Assembly (NCBI RefSeq): GCF_003575965.1
Contig: NZ_QWJJ01000002.1
Coordinates: 1-64,000, forward strand
Source of the DNA: Pseudooceanicola sediminis
GTDB taxonomy: Bacteria > Pseudomonadota > Alphaproteobacteria > Rhodobacterales > Rhodobacteraceae
Direction of reading: 5' to 3'
DNA: 64,000 nucleotides
This document shows positions 45,259-54,602 of this stretch, in pieces. Both the position numbers and the translations under genes were made by a program. The notes under the pieces were generated by a model. That model was given only the letters and a program-made list of their open reading frames with translations, made no database searches and had not been told where the DNA came from. Numbering within the stretch: the stretch's first letter is position 1; the number at the start of each line of letters is the position of its first letter.

Positions 45259-45360
45259 TCAGCGCGCTGCTCCTGACTTGTCGGGTTTCGGGGCGGTGTT
45301 CACGGCAAGCGCCGCCACGACCGTCGTACGGGGGGCACCGCGTGGCCTGACCCAGATCAT
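45259..45360 (-). CDS. Possible 33-residue ORF filling the glcE-glcF gap
   Basis: The ATG overlaps the glcE stop (ATGA), and the TGA stop is one base before the glcF ATG (TGAGATG). The peptide is MIWVRPRGAPRTTVVAALAV followed by 13 residues ending in PDKSGAAR. Third-position GC is about 75 percent, compatible with coding in this genome but not decisive. It may serve translational coupling of glcF to glcE rather than make a functional peptide. No family recognised. Confidence 0.35.
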   Translation of the reverse strand: MIWVRPRGAPRTTVVAALAVNTAPKPDKSGAAR

Positions 45361-46514
45361 GCCGGATCCATCAAGCGGGGGTTCAGGATGCCTTTTGGGT
45401 CGAAACGCGCCCGCAGGCCCGCCGCGATACGCTCCAGCGGGGCGGACTGCGGATGAAACATCGCCACGGCCGCGCGCTCAGCGCTCGGCGCCCTCACAAG
45501 CGTGGCATGTCCCCGCAGCGCCGACACCTCCGACCGCACAACGTCGCTCCGCGCGGATGTCCCCGCCAATGAAAGCCAGATCAGCCCACCCGCCCAGTCA
45601 CAGATCGCACGATGCGCCACGCCTGCACCCTGCAAGGACGCAAGCAGGGCCGGTGCGTCGGTCGGCCTGACGCAAATCCGCCACAGCGGAGCGTCGCCCC
45701 CCGCGAAAGGCACGACATCCCGCACCTGCCGCCACAACGCGGCACTCTCCTCACCTTCGACGATCCTGTGCGGGCCCGGAACCGCCTCGGCAAGACGCGC
45801 GATGCGATAGGCCACGCTGCCGCGCAACCCCTCGACGCGAATACGCTGCTCGGCCTCTTCGCCGACAACACCGGGCCCGATCCAGACCGCCCCGCTGACG
45901 TCGAACGGCGTGCCCATGGCGCGGCACAGATCCGCGACGCCCGCACGCGCGTCCTGACCGCTCAGCACCAGCGTTGCCTCGGCCTGGGGCACCGCCAGAA
46001 CCTTCAGGCTGACCTCGCTCAGCACACCCAGCGTCCCCCAGCTCCCCGCCATCAGCTTGACCAGATCATAGCCGGTCACGTTCTTCATCACCCGTCCGCC
46101 ATTGCGCACGACACGGCCCGCCCCATCGACGAACCGAACCCCAAGCAGGAAATCCCGTGCGGCCCCGACCTGGATGCGCCGCGGCCCCGACACGTTGGCC
46201 GCCACGACCCCCCCGATCGTCGGCGCGCCCATAGCCCCCGTCACGCCACGATGATCCATCGGCTCAAAAGCCAGCCGCTGGTTCCGCTCGGCCAGCACGG
46301 CTTCGATCTCTGCAACGGGCGTGCCTGCCTGCGCGACAAGTGTCAGGGCACCGGGCTCGTACAGGCTCACCCCGCGCAACCCGCCCGTGTCCAGCGTTTC
46401 GCCCGTCACGCGACCGAATGCGCCCCGCGTTCCGCCACCCTTTATGCGCACGGGACTCGCCGCACCTTGCAACAGCTCCGCCAGTTCAACTTCCGTTTCG
46501 GGCTTCATGGTCAT
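45357..46514 (-). CDS. glcE: Glycolate oxidase FAD-binding subunit GlcE
   Basis: This 385-residue FAD_binding_4 protein assists GlcD. IKGGGTRGAFGRVTGETLDT, FEPMDHRGVTGAMGAPTIGG and RNGGRVMKNVTGYDLVKLMA are GlcE strings. The C-terminal end includes HPQSAPLERIAAGLRARFDP. The start lies inside a copy of the composite repeat: GAGGTATTTGAGGCAAG precedes the ATG, giving a GAGG ribosome site. A second in-frame ATG is two codons later. It follows glcD by 62 bases. Confidence 0.94.
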   Translation of the reverse strand: MTMKPETEVELAELLQGAASPVRIKGGGTRGAFGRVTGETLDTGGLRGVSLYEPGALTLVAQAGTPVAEIEAVLAERNQRLAFEPMDHRGVTGAMGAPTIGGVVAANVSGPRRIQVGAARDFLLGVRFVDGAGRVVRNGGRVMKNVTGYDLVKLMAGSWGTLGVLSEVSLKVLAVPQAEATLVLSGQDARAGVADLCRAMGTPFDVSGAVWIGPGVVGEEAEQRIRVEGLRGSVAYRIARLAEAVPGPHRIVEGEESAALWRQVRDVVPFAGGDAPLWRICVRPTDAPALLASLQGAGVAHRAICDWAGGLIWLSLAGTSARSDVVRSEVSALRGHATLVRAPSAERAAVAMFHPQSAPLERIAAGLRARFDPKGILNPRLMDPA

Positions 46515-46578
46515 CTTGCCTCAAATACCTCGGGGTGAATTGGCTGCGGGCACTGCAGACAAGAGGGGCTGGCCCCTC
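46505..46578. repeat. Composite dispersed repeat, copy 3, forming the glcE start region
   Basis: Read on the minus strand, a hairpin GAGGGGC/GCCCCTC begins at the glcD stop. CACCCCGAGGTATTTGAGGC and then AAGATGACCATGAAG follow. The tail parallels GGGGTATTTCCCGCCAGATGA at 62031-62050. The ATGA of the tail is the glcE start codon. Confidence 0.6.
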
Positions 46579-48007
46579 ATCCACGCCGTCCGGCACTGAC
46601 CGCCAGCGGAAAAACCTTGGCCGGGTTCAGCAGCCACTTCGCGTCGAACACATCCTTGATCGCCATCTGCGCTTCCAGGTCGACCGCATCGTATTGCACC
46701 AGCATCAGGTCGCGCTTTTCGATCCCAACGCCATGTTCGCCGGTCAGACACCCCCCCACCTCGACACACAGCTTGAGGATCTCGGCCCCCAGTGCCTCGC
46801 ACAACTCCAGCTGTCCTTCCTCATTTGCATTGAACAGGATCAGCGGGTGCATGTTGCCATCGCCTGCATGAAAGACATTGGCCACGTCCAGACCGAATGT
46901 CCGGCTCATCTCGGCGATCCGTCCCAGAACCAGAGGCAAGGTATTCACGGGGATCGTACCGTCCAGGCACATGTAATCGTTGATCTGCCCCATGGCCCCG
47001 AAGGCGCTCTTGCGACCCAGCCAGATCTTTGCGCTTTCCTCTGCCGAGGCGCTTTCGCGCAACTCCACGGGGTCGTGACGCCGCGCAATTGCAGTGATGA
47101 TCGCCAGCTGTTCCTGAATTTCCGCTTCGCTACCCTCGACCTCGATGATCAAAAGCGCCTCGCAGTCGGGATAGCCTGCTCCGGAGAAGTCGTCCGTGGC
47201 GCGAATGCAGGGGCGGTCCATGAATTCGATCGCGACAGGAAGGATACCGGATTCGATGATGTCGCTGACACACCGCCCGGCGACCTCGTTGCTGTCATAG
47301 CCGATCAGCACGGGTCGGGCGCCCTCGGGCTTGGGCAAGATGCGCAACGTCGCCTCTGTCACGACGCCAAGCTGCCCCTCGCTGCCACAGATCACTCCCA
47401 GCAGGTCCAGCCCCGGCGCATCCAGATGACCGCCCCCCACCTCGACGATCTCACCGTTCATGAGAACCAGCGTCACACCAAGCAGGTTGTTGGTTGTCAC
47501 GCCATATTTCAGGCAATGCGCCCCACCTGAGTTCATCGCGATATTGCCGGCAATCGCACAGGCTAGCTGGCTCGACGGATCCGGGGCGTAAAAAAACCCA
47601 TCCGCCTCGACAGCGCCCGAAACCGACAGGTTCGTACGGCCCGTCTGCACCCGAATATACCGGTTGGCGTAATCCGTCTCGATCACGGCGTTCATCCGGG
47701 CCACGCCCAGGATCACGCAATCCGCGGTCGGCAGCGCCCCTCCCGCCAGGGACGTCCCCGATCCGCGCGGCACCACCGGCACACCCAGTTCGTGGCAGAT
47801 CGCCAGCACCCGGGAAACTTCCTGCGTTGTGCTTGGCAGGACCGCACACAGGGGGGCACACCGATAGGCGGTCAGCGCGTCGCATTCATAGGCCCGGGTT
47901 TCGGCCGGATCATCGATCACCGCATCGGCGGGCAGAACCCGTCGCAAGCGTGCCACAAGGTCGGGTTTTCTTGCGACGACTTGCGCATCAGGGACGGGCA
48001 TTTCCAT
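46577..48007 (-). CDS. glcD: Glycolate oxidase catalytic subunit GlcD
   Basis: This 476-residue FAD-linked subunit oxidises glycolate to glyoxylate. VVPRGSGTSLAGGALPTADC is the FAD pyrophosphate loop. DPSSQLACAIAGNIAMNSGG and FHAGDGNMHPLILFN, plus LTGEHGVGIEKRDLM near the C-terminus, are the family motifs. ATG 48007 follows AAGGGA at 7 bases; the frame is open upstream to 48073. It is the first gene of glcDEF, with a palindrome in its upstream region. Confidence 0.95.
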   Translation of the reverse strand: MEMPVPDAQVVARKPDLVARLRRVLPADAVIDDPAETRAYECDALTAYRCAPLCAVLPSTTQEVSRVLAICHELGVPVVPRGSGTSLAGGALPTADCVILGVARMNAVIETDYANRYIRVQTGRTNLSVSGAVEADGFFYAPDPSSQLACAIAGNIAMNSGGAHCLKYGVTTNNLLGVTLVLMNGEIVEVGGGHLDAPGLDLLGVICGSEGQLGVVTEATLRILPKPEGARPVLIGYDSNEVAGRCVSDIIESGILPVAIEFMDRPCIRATDDFSGAGYPDCEALLIIEVEGSEAEIQEQLAIITAIARRHDPVELRESASAEESAKIWLGRKSAFGAMGQINDYMCLDGTIPVNTLPLVLGRIAEMSRTFGLDVANVFHAGDGNMHPLILFNANEEGQLELCEALGAEILKLCVEVGGCLTGEHGVGIEKRDLMLVQYDAVDLEAQMAIKDVFDAKWLLNPAKVFPLAVSAGRRG

Positions 48008-48052
48008 TTCGCTGATCCCTTGTTTTGCTGAAAATTCACCGGAGCGCCAGGA

Positions 48053-48073
48053 TTGGTAATATTTTATAACCAA
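48053..48073. promoter_or_regulatory. TTGGT-N11-ACCAA palindrome upstream of glcD
   Basis: The 21-bp element TTGGTAATATTTTATAACCA plus A has inverted arms TTGGT(A/T)ATA around an A/T core, 46 bases upstream of the glcD ATG. The arms recall GntR-family (GlcC/PdhR-like) operators, but the spacing is wider than the classical TNGTNNNACNA. It also overlaps an AT-rich promoter-like patch between glcD and the divergent DUF599 gene. Confidence 0.45.
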
Positions 48074-48119
48074 TAAATCAGATAGGCAAGACGCCTGACC
48101 TCAGGGTATCACGTGGGCC

Positions 48120-48833
48120 ATGACATCGCTGGATTTCCTGACACTTTTCACCGTCTACGACGTGCTGGCCGTGGCCGCGATCCTGTTGGCATGGCTGACA
48201 ATCGGGTGGCGAATCGAACACCCGTCAAAGCGCCGCCCCTCTGTTTCGATCCTGATGGCAGGCTACCGGCGGGAATGGATGCGTCAGATGGTGACGCGAC
48301 AGCCCAGGATTTTCGACAGCCACATCCTCAGCACGCTGCGGCAGGGCACGTCTTTCTTCGGATCGGCCACGATGATCGCGATCGGTGGTGTGTTGGCCCT
48401 GATCGGCAATTCGGAACCCCTGGGTGGTATCGCCGAACAACTGGGGGCGGACGATACACCGCTGGTGTTCTGGGAAATGAAACTGGTGCTGGTGTTGTTC
48501 TTCCTGACCAACGCCTTTCTCAAGTTCGTCTGGTCGCACAGGCTTTTCGGCTATTGCGCGGTCATGATGGGATCGGTCCCGAACGAGATTGACGACAGCC
48601 GCGCCGTGACACGCGCACTGAAGGCCGCAGAGGTCAATATCAGTGCCGCGCGGGGGTTTAACCGCGGCCTTCGGTCTGTCTACTTTGCGATGGCCGCAAC
48701 GGCCTGGGCGCTTGGTCCGATGGGATTGCTGATCGCGACGATCGTCACCTGTTCGATCCTGTGGCGGCGAGAGTTCGCATCCCTGTCACGCGCCGTTCTG
48801 CTTTCGGGCAATGACCGCGAAACCGGCATGTGA
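48120..48833 (+). CDS. DUF599 membrane protein
   Basis: This 237-residue protein has four hydrophobic segments. TVYDVLAVAAILLAWLTIGW, RREWMRQMVTRQPRIFDSHI and FFGSATMIAIGGVLALIG are the DUF599 core. GFNRGLRSVYFAMAATAWAL follows. The family is uncharacterised. It is divergent from glcD with about 110 bases between starts, sharing the region that holds the TTGGT palindrome. A regulatory link to glycolate is conceivable but not shown. Confidence 0.87.
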   Translation: MTSLDFLTLFTVYDVLAVAAILLAWLTIGWRIEHPSKRRPSVSILMAGYRREWMRQMVTRQPRIFDSHILSTLRQGTSFFGSATMIAIGGVLALIGNSEPLGGIAEQLGADDTPLVFWEMKLVLVLFFLTNAFLKFVWSHRLFGYCAVMMGSVPNEIDDSRAVTRALKAAEVNISAARGFNRGLRSVYFAMAATAWALGPMGLLIATIVTCSILWRREFASLSRAVLLSGNDRETGM

Positions 48834-48886
48834 CCGACCTGGCCGATCTGGTCTTGCCAGCTGCCATGTGCCCACTTTCGCAATAG

Positions 48887-50941
48887 TCAGCGGCGCCCTT
48901 CGCGCAACCAGCCCGCCAAGATCATCAATGCGCTCAAAAGCAGCACCAGCCACGGCGGCAACAGAGGGGTTTGCGTGACATTGCGCGTTTCGTAGGCATC
49001 TCGGGGCGTCAGGCCGATCCAGCCGCGTCCGGCCGCGGGCCGACCAGCACGAACGTCACGCACGGTCGGCAAACCATCGGAAAGGCGGCGCACACCGCCC
49101 CGCGTCTCATCCACCACAGGCGCCAGCGCGCCGCCGTCTGCGATGGTTTCCTCGAACTCGCGCGGGGCCGCGGGGCCAAGACCGATGACGCTGGTCAGGT
49201 CACCAGACGTCAACCGATACAACCCGATATCGGGCCCGGAATATTCCGCCTCGAACCGACCGGGAGAGGTTTCCTGCAGCGTGACCTCCTGTTGCGTACC
49301 GTCAGGCGCGGTGATCGTCACCGGTCCCGTCGTTTCCGACAGGGTACGGCGCACGATTGTCATCGTTTGCCCGACCGCTTCGGCGGTCAGCGCCTCTTCT
49401 TCCAGGTCGGGTTCCTTCATCATCCAGTGCGCCAGGCGCCGCAGCAGTTCAAGTTGCGGACCGCCGCCTTCGAAACCACGGTTCCACAACCAGGCATGAT
49501 CAGAGGCAAGCAGGGCAACGCGCCCTTCGCCAACCCGATCAAGGATCAGCAGGGGCCGGTCCTCGACACCGGACATGACGACCTGCCCGCGTTCGGGCGT
49601 CACGTCGATCTGGCGCATCCAGCGGCCCCAGTCTCCGTCCCAAGCCTGTTCAAGCCCTGCCGTCACGGGGTGGCGTTCACCGAGGTCCGTGACCTTGGGG
49701 CGATAACCTTCGTCAAAGACGCGTGCAGTGGGGCGCGCGGGCAGGACCTCGGCCAAGGGAGAGCGATAGAGAGAATCCGCCGAGGCGAAATCAGGCCCGG
49801 CCGCAATCAGCACCGCCCCGCCCTTGGTCACGTAATCGCGCACGTTGTCGATGTAGAGGGTCGGCAAGATACCCCGCCGCTTGTAGCGATCAAAGATGAT
49901 CAGATCGAAGTCCTCGATCTTTTCCAGGAACAACTCGCGCGTCGGAAATGCAATCAACGACAGTTCCGAAACCGGAACGCCATCCTGCTTGGACGGCGGA
50001 CGCAGGATCGTGAAATGCACCAGGTCCACCGAACTGTCCGATTTCAGCAGGTTGCGCCAGGTCCGGCCGCCGGGATGCGGCTCGCCCGACACCAGCAAGA
50101 CGCGCAACCTGTCGCGCACACCATTCATCTGCACGATCGCGGAATTGTTGCGCCCGGTCAGCTCTCCGTCCTGTTCGGGCGTCGTGAACTGAATGACATT
50201 GCGCCCGCCATGATCCAGTTTTACCGGCAGTTCGAAATCCCGCCCGGTTTCGGCGGTCACCCGGATCGGCTCTCCTCCATCAAGTGAAATCGCCACCTCC
50301 GCCTGGCCCTGCACGCCTTCGGGGACCGCGCCGTCATCTTCGATCCGAAGCGTCAGCACAACGTCCTCGCCCAAGATCCCGAAGGCCGGTGCATTCTTGA
50401 CCACCAGGCGGCGGTCCCAATCCTGGGGCGTCCCGCTGAGCAGGAGGTGCAGCGGCGCGGGCAGACCCGGCGCCTGGTCGAGGTCATGCAAACGACCATC
50501 CGACAAAAGGATGACACCCGCGATCCGGGCGCGCGGTTCCTCGGCCAGCGCTTCCGACACGGCCGTCATCAGCAATGTGCCGGCGTCGCCCGGGCCATCC
50601 CCAACCTCGATCCGGCGCAGTTCGGTATTGGGGCGCGCCGTTATGCGCGCCGCCAGGGTGTTTGCCGCCTCTTGCGTTTGGGCAGCGCGGTCCGCCAGGC
50701 GCTGCGATGCGGACCTGTCTTCGACCAGCAGAACGATGTCGGTCAATGGCGCGCGATCTTCCTGCCGCAGAGAGGGGCCGCTGAGCGCAGCCAGAATCAG
50801 CGCCCCGGCCAGGCCACGCCAGGCCCACCCAGCCAGACCCCGCCAAAGGGCAAGCAAGGTGCCAGCGCCGACAATCGCCCCAAGCACCACCAGGACCATC
50901 CACGGCAGAAGCGGGTTGAATACGATATGGGCCATCATCAT
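48887..50941 (-). CDS. Membrane-anchored VWA / glutamine-amidotransferase-like protein
   Basis: This 684-residue protein is anchored by two N-terminal helices (LPWMVLVVLGAIVGAGTLLA and the following one) and one C-terminal helix (LLPPWLVLLLSALMILAGWL). Residues about 65-170 resemble a von Willebrand A domain with a MIDAS-like D-x-S-x-S (EDRSAS) and VILLSDGRLHD. Residues 270-500 resemble the class I amidotransferase-like fold seen in such proteins (RVLLVSGEPHPGGRTWRNLL, VTKGGAVLIAAGPDFAS), without an obvious catalytic Cys. It overlaps the upstream gene by 4 bases and ends the four-gene MoxR operon. Confidence 0.82.
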   Translation of the reverse strand: MMMAHIVFNPLLPWMVLVVLGAIVGAGTLLALWRGLAGWAWRGLAGALILAALSGPSLRQEDRAPLTDIVLLVEDRSASQRLADRAAQTQEAANTLAARITARPNTELRRIEVGDGPGDAGTLLMTAVSEALAEEPRARIAGVILLSDGRLHDLDQAPGLPAPLHLLLSGTPQDWDRRLVVKNAPAFGILGEDVVLTLRIEDDGAVPEGVQGQAEVAISLDGGEPIRVTAETGRDFELPVKLDHGGRNVIQFTTPEQDGELTGRNNSAIVQMNGVRDRLRVLLVSGEPHPGGRTWRNLLKSDSSVDLVHFTILRPPSKQDGVPVSELSLIAFPTRELFLEKIEDFDLIIFDRYKRRGILPTLYIDNVRDYVTKGGAVLIAAGPDFASADSLYRSPLAEVLPARPTARVFDEGYRPKVTDLGERHPVTAGLEQAWDGDWGRWMRQIDVTPERGQVVMSGVEDRPLLILDRVGEGRVALLASDHAWLWNRGFEGGGPQLELLRRLAHWMMKEPDLEEEALTAEAVGQTMTIVRRTLSETTGPVTITAPDGTQQEVTLQETSPGRFEAEYSGPDIGLYRLTSGDLTSVIGLGPAAPREFEETIADGGALAPVVDETRGGVRRLSDGLPTVRDVRAGRPAAGRGWIGLTPRDAYETRNVTQTPLLPPWLVLLLSALMILAGWLREGRR

Positions 50942-53727
50942 TGTCCCAACCTGTCCAGCAGTGCCGGCACATGCACCTGATCGGATTTATAGTTACCGGT
51001 CAGGACGTGCATGATCAGGTTCACGCCAAAACGCAAAGCGATCTCTCTCTGACGTTCCCCGGCAAAGCCGCTGCCCACCGGCACCAACGGATTGCCATTG
51101 CCATCGACCGCCCAGGCCGAAGCCCAGTCATTTCCCCCGATCACGACCGGCGTCACTCCGTCGTTCAGGTTGCGGAACGGCATACCTTCGATCAGTTCGG
51201 CATCGGCAGGCGCCGCTTCGACCCAGATCGTGCCTTGTGCGAAACGGCCCGGAAAGTCCTGCAAAAGGTAGAAGGTTCGCGTCAGGACATGATCCTTCGG
51301 GATCGGTTCAAGCGACGGTATATCCAAAGGTCGCGCAATGTCCTGCAACCGCCTTCCCTCGGGGCTGGCCGCGCCAAAGCCTGCGATATCGGCATCTCGG
51401 GTGTCAAAGAGGATCATGCCGCCCGTACGCAGGTAACGGTTCAGCTTGGCATAGGCGGCATCTGAGGGGATCGGCTGAGTCGCGCTGATTGGCCAATACA
51501 GAAAGGGAAAAAGCGACAGTTCATCGGTTTCGATGTCCACGGCCATCGGCGCAGCAGGTTCGACCGAAGTGCGGAAGAACAAGGTATCCGACAAGCCCTG
51601 CAACCCTGCCTGCGCAAGGTCGTCGAGTTGCTGGTTGCCCGTCACCACGTGAGCCAGAACCAGCTCTGCCGTCGCCGCGAGGGCAAAATCATCGTCAGAT
51701 GCGGCCCCCTGGGCGTGCGCGCCGGGAACGGGCATCAGTAGCGCCACCAGGGCGATTGCCGCGGTCGTGGCGCGCGAGCCGCGCAGCCGACCGGACAGGG
51801 AAAGCGAGGCAAGGATATCTGCCAGCAGGACAAGCAGCGCCAGCGCCAGAAGCAGCCCGCCGAGCGGCCTCTCGTCAGGCCGCGCCAGACCTTCGACGGC
51901 GACATCGGCAGGCCAGCGCGTGGCGGCAAGTGTGGTTTCGGCGCCGATGACATTGCGGGCGATGCTGCGATCCTCGCTTTGATACAGACCGGGATGCAGG
52001 TTCGGCCCGAGAGGCGCCCCCAACAACAACGCCCCATCGACCCCCGGCAGCGTCCCGGCGTTTGAAATCGTGCCAAAGGCGTCTATCACGCGCAGCGGTT
52101 GCCAGACAGACCCCTCCAGGTCGCCGGGATCGGGCGTCGCCGTGATGGAGCTGACCGAGAGCCGTTCCATCATCTGAACGAACAAGCCCGAAAGCGGCAG
52201 GTTGGACCATTCTGCATTCGCGGTAACATGGAACAGGACCACCTGCCCCTGGTCGATCCGCTTGCGCGTCACCAACGGCGTGCCATCGCTGAGCCGCGCG
52301 ATCACGCGCGAGGACAGTGTCGGGTCAGGCTGCGCCATCACCTGTGACGATACGGTGACGTCCTGGGGAATTTCGAGGCCGGAAAACGGGCTGTCCTCGT
52401 CAAACTGGGCCAGGGTCTTGGGTTCACCCCAGCTCATCGCACCGCCGACATTGCGCCCGCCGGCACGCAGGCGGACGGGCATCAGGGCGTCTTCGGTGTC
52501 CCGGCTGACCTCACTGGCAGCAAGACGGGGGCCGGCGAAACGCAACAGAAGTCCACCCTGAGAGACCCAGTCCAGCAGCATCTTTTCCTCGCCATCCGAC
52601 AAGGTCGCAACGTCGGCAAGCACGATCACATCCGGATTTGCCGGGAGTATGTCGGTCAATGCGCCGTGCAGCAGGTCCGCGCTCGGTTCCAGCGCCTTTT
52701 CCAGGTAATGAAGCGGCGACAGCAGCTCCAACCCCTCGCGATCGTCACGGCCAGCGATCAGCGCCACCTCTCGCCGTCGCAGGCCATCATCCGTCAGGGA
52801 CACGGCCCCTGCCGAACGTTCGCCGGCAATCGAAAAGTGCGTAAGGCGGGCGCGCAACTCCGCCGGCAGCGCCAGATCCTTGTCTGCCACGGCCTGTCCG
52901 GCGGCGAAGGTCACCTCGGCCGCCTCCAGAACCCGCATCGTACCCGCGGGATCGCGCCCATGCGCCTGCACCGAAATCACATGCGGCGCGTCCAGATCGT
53001 GACCCGTGCGAATGGCCGTCAGCCTGACCGCTCCGTCCTGGAACCCGCTGGGGCGCAAGGCAACGACATCCTGGCCTGTTTCAAGCACCCGGACCGGACC
53101 TTTGGCACGCACGACGTCCAGCACCTCGGCGCGACCAGGCCGATCCAGCCCATCAGAAACCCATACCGTTTCAAATCCGCGATCCACCGCCTTCAACTGA
53201 TCGATCAGGCTGGCCATGGCGGGAGTGTCGGCAGGCGCGGGCTCCCACGCCTCGGGCGCGAGGCCCGGCAGGCGCGTCAGCCAGGTTTCCGCGGTCTGAA
53301 ACATCGGTGCCTCAGGGGTGGTCAGGCGCACCACGGCGGTCGGGCGGCCCGCGCGCATCGCTTCGTTCAACAGTGTCTCGATGGCGTTTTCCTTGCGCGG
53401 CCATTCGCTGGCCGACGCCCAGCTGCCATCTAGCAGGATCAGCAAGGGCCCCGATGTGTCCTGCCGGTTCTGCGCCGGGTTCAGCACTGGCCCGGCAAGG
53501 CCGATGATCACCGCAGCCACGGCCAGCATCCGCAACAGCAGCAGCCACCAGGGCGTGCGGTCGCTGACGCTTTCATTGTCCTTTAGCCCCAGCAGCAGCG
53601 CCACGCCGGGAAACCGGCGGCGCACAGGGGCGGGCGGCACCGCACGCAACAAAACCCACAGGATCGGCAAAGCTGCAAGGGCGATCAGCAGCCAGGGCGC
53701 GGCGAAACCGATGGGGCCAAGACTCAT
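50938..53727 (-). CDS. BatA-like / DUF4159 fusion membrane protein
   Basis: This 929-residue protein opens with the BatA/aerotolerance N-terminal helices (GFAAPWLLIALAALPILWVL, VRRRFPGVALLLGLKD). A VWA-like region follows (LLILLDGSWASASEWPRKEN), whose metal motif is incomplete. A long central part ends in another helix pair (PLGGLLLALALLVLLADILA). The C-terminal DUF4159 region covers about residues 700-929 (ELVLAHVVTGNQQLDDLAQA; RYLRTGGMILFDTRD; GVNLIMHVLTGNYKSDQVHV). The start shares a base with the DUF58 stop (TAATG). Function is unknown; a membrane client of the MoxR ATPase is inferred. Confidence 0.87.
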   Translation of the reverse strand: MSLGPIGFAAPWLLIALAALPILWVLLRAVPPAPVRRRFPGVALLLGLKDNESVSDRTPWWLLLLRMLAVAAVIIGLAGPVLNPAQNRQDTSGPLLILLDGSWASASEWPRKENAIETLLNEAMRAGRPTAVVRLTTPEAPMFQTAETWLTRLPGLAPEAWEPAPADTPAMASLIDQLKAVDRGFETVWVSDGLDRPGRAEVLDVVRAKGPVRVLETGQDVVALRPSGFQDGAVRLTAIRTGHDLDAPHVISVQAHGRDPAGTMRVLEAAEVTFAAGQAVADKDLALPAELRARLTHFSIAGERSAGAVSLTDDGLRRREVALIAGRDDREGLELLSPLHYLEKALEPSADLLHGALTDILPANPDVIVLADVATLSDGEEKMLLDWVSQGGLLLRFAGPRLAASEVSRDTEDALMPVRLRAGGRNVGGAMSWGEPKTLAQFDEDSPFSGLEIPQDVTVSSQVMAQPDPTLSSRVIARLSDGTPLVTRKRIDQGQVVLFHVTANAEWSNLPLSGLFVQMMERLSVSSITATPDPGDLEGSVWQPLRVIDAFGTISNAGTLPGVDGALLLGAPLGPNLHPGLYQSEDRSIARNVIGAETTLAATRWPADVAVEGLARPDERPLGGLLLALALLVLLADILASLSLSGRLRGSRATTAAIALVALLMPVPGAHAQGAASDDDFALAATAELVLAHVVTGNQQLDDLAQAGLQGLSDTLFFRTSVEPAAPMAVDIETDELSLFPFLYWPISATQPIPSDAAYAKLNRYLRTGGMILFDTRDADIAGFGAASPEGRRLQDIARPLDIPSLEPIPKDHVLTRTFYLLQDFPGRFAQGTIWVEAAPADAELIEGMPFRNLNDGVTPVVIGGNDWASAWAVDGNGNPLVPVGSGFAGERQREIALRFGVNLIMHVLTGNYKSDQVHVPALLDRLGQ

Positions 53728-54602
53728 TACGCGGTTCCCCTGTCGAGTGCCTGCCAGATCCACAGCAGGGCGGATTGTGCCGAGGCTTCGGTGTGATGGG
53801 TGCTGAATTGCCAGCCGGTCGCACGGCAAAGTGCGCTCAGGGCATCCTTACGCTCGGCCAGACGGGTCAGGTAGCGGTCGCGCAGGTCATTGGCTTTCAG
53901 CGTTTCATGGGCCACGGACCCGCCGACACTCTCGAAAATGGTGCGGCCCTGGAACGGGAAAGCCTCTTCGATCGGGTCGAGGACCTGCAGCAATACGCCG
54001 CGAATGCCTCGGTCAGCCGCCTTTGTCAGGGCCTGCGTCAATTGATCCGTTGGACCCAGGAAATCCGACACAAACAGCGCCCGGGTATTGGGTATCATCG
54101 CGCGATGCTCGGGAACCCCGAAATCCCCCTGCGACGGAAGGGAAAAGAATTCGGCAAGCCGCAGGATCTGGTTGTTGCCACGGCGCGGTGGCAGGGTCGT
54201 GCCTGTCAGCCCCACGCGTTCCCCGCCGCGCACCAGCAGAATCGCTGTTGCCAATGCCAGGCTACGGGCGCGGTCGCCCTTTTGCGGCAGGGTCTTAGAT
54301 GACGTGAACTGCATCGACGCGGACTGGTCCACCCAGAGCATGACGCTCTGCGCGATCTGCCACTCTCGCTCACGCACGAATCGTTCGTCCGAGCGAGCCG
54401 AGCGGCGCCAATCGATCATCCGGCGCGGGTCGCCCGGTTGCACGGGGCGATATTGCCAGAAATCATCGCCCAGTCCGGCCCGTCGCCGCCCGTGATCGCC
54501 CAGCAGCACCGTCCCGGCGAGCTGTTCGGCGCGCGCCAGAAGCGGAGGAAACTTCGCAGCTTCCTCCTCGGCCCGATGGCGAAGGGCGGCAGGTGTCCTC
54601 AC
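53727..54602 (-). CDS. DUF58 protein (VWA-type, MoxR-associated)
   Basis: This 291-residue protein carries the DUF58 signature DPRRMIDWRRSARSDERFVR near residue 75. It also carries a VWA-type metal site SVMLWVDQSASMQF (D-x-S-x-S). RALFVSDFLGPTDQLTQAL supplies the later Asp. Such proteins partner MoxR AAA ATPases. The start overlaps the MoxR gene by 4 bases, and the stop overlaps the next start. It is predicted cytoplasmic, with no membrane segment visible. Confidence 0.92.
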   Translation of the reverse strand: MRTPAALRHRAEEEAAKFPPLLARAEQLAGTVLLGDHGRRRAGLGDDFWQYRPVQPGDPRRMIDWRRSARSDERFVREREWQIAQSVMLWVDQSASMQFTSSKTLPQKGDRARSLALATAILLVRGGERVGLTGTTLPPRRGNNQILRLAEFFSLPSQGDFGVPEHRAMIPNTRALFVSDFLGPTDQLTQALTKAADRGIRGVLLQVLDPIEEAFPFQGRTIFESVGGSVAHETLKANDLRDRYLTRLAERKDALSALCRATGWQFSTHHTEASAQSALLWIWQALDRGTA

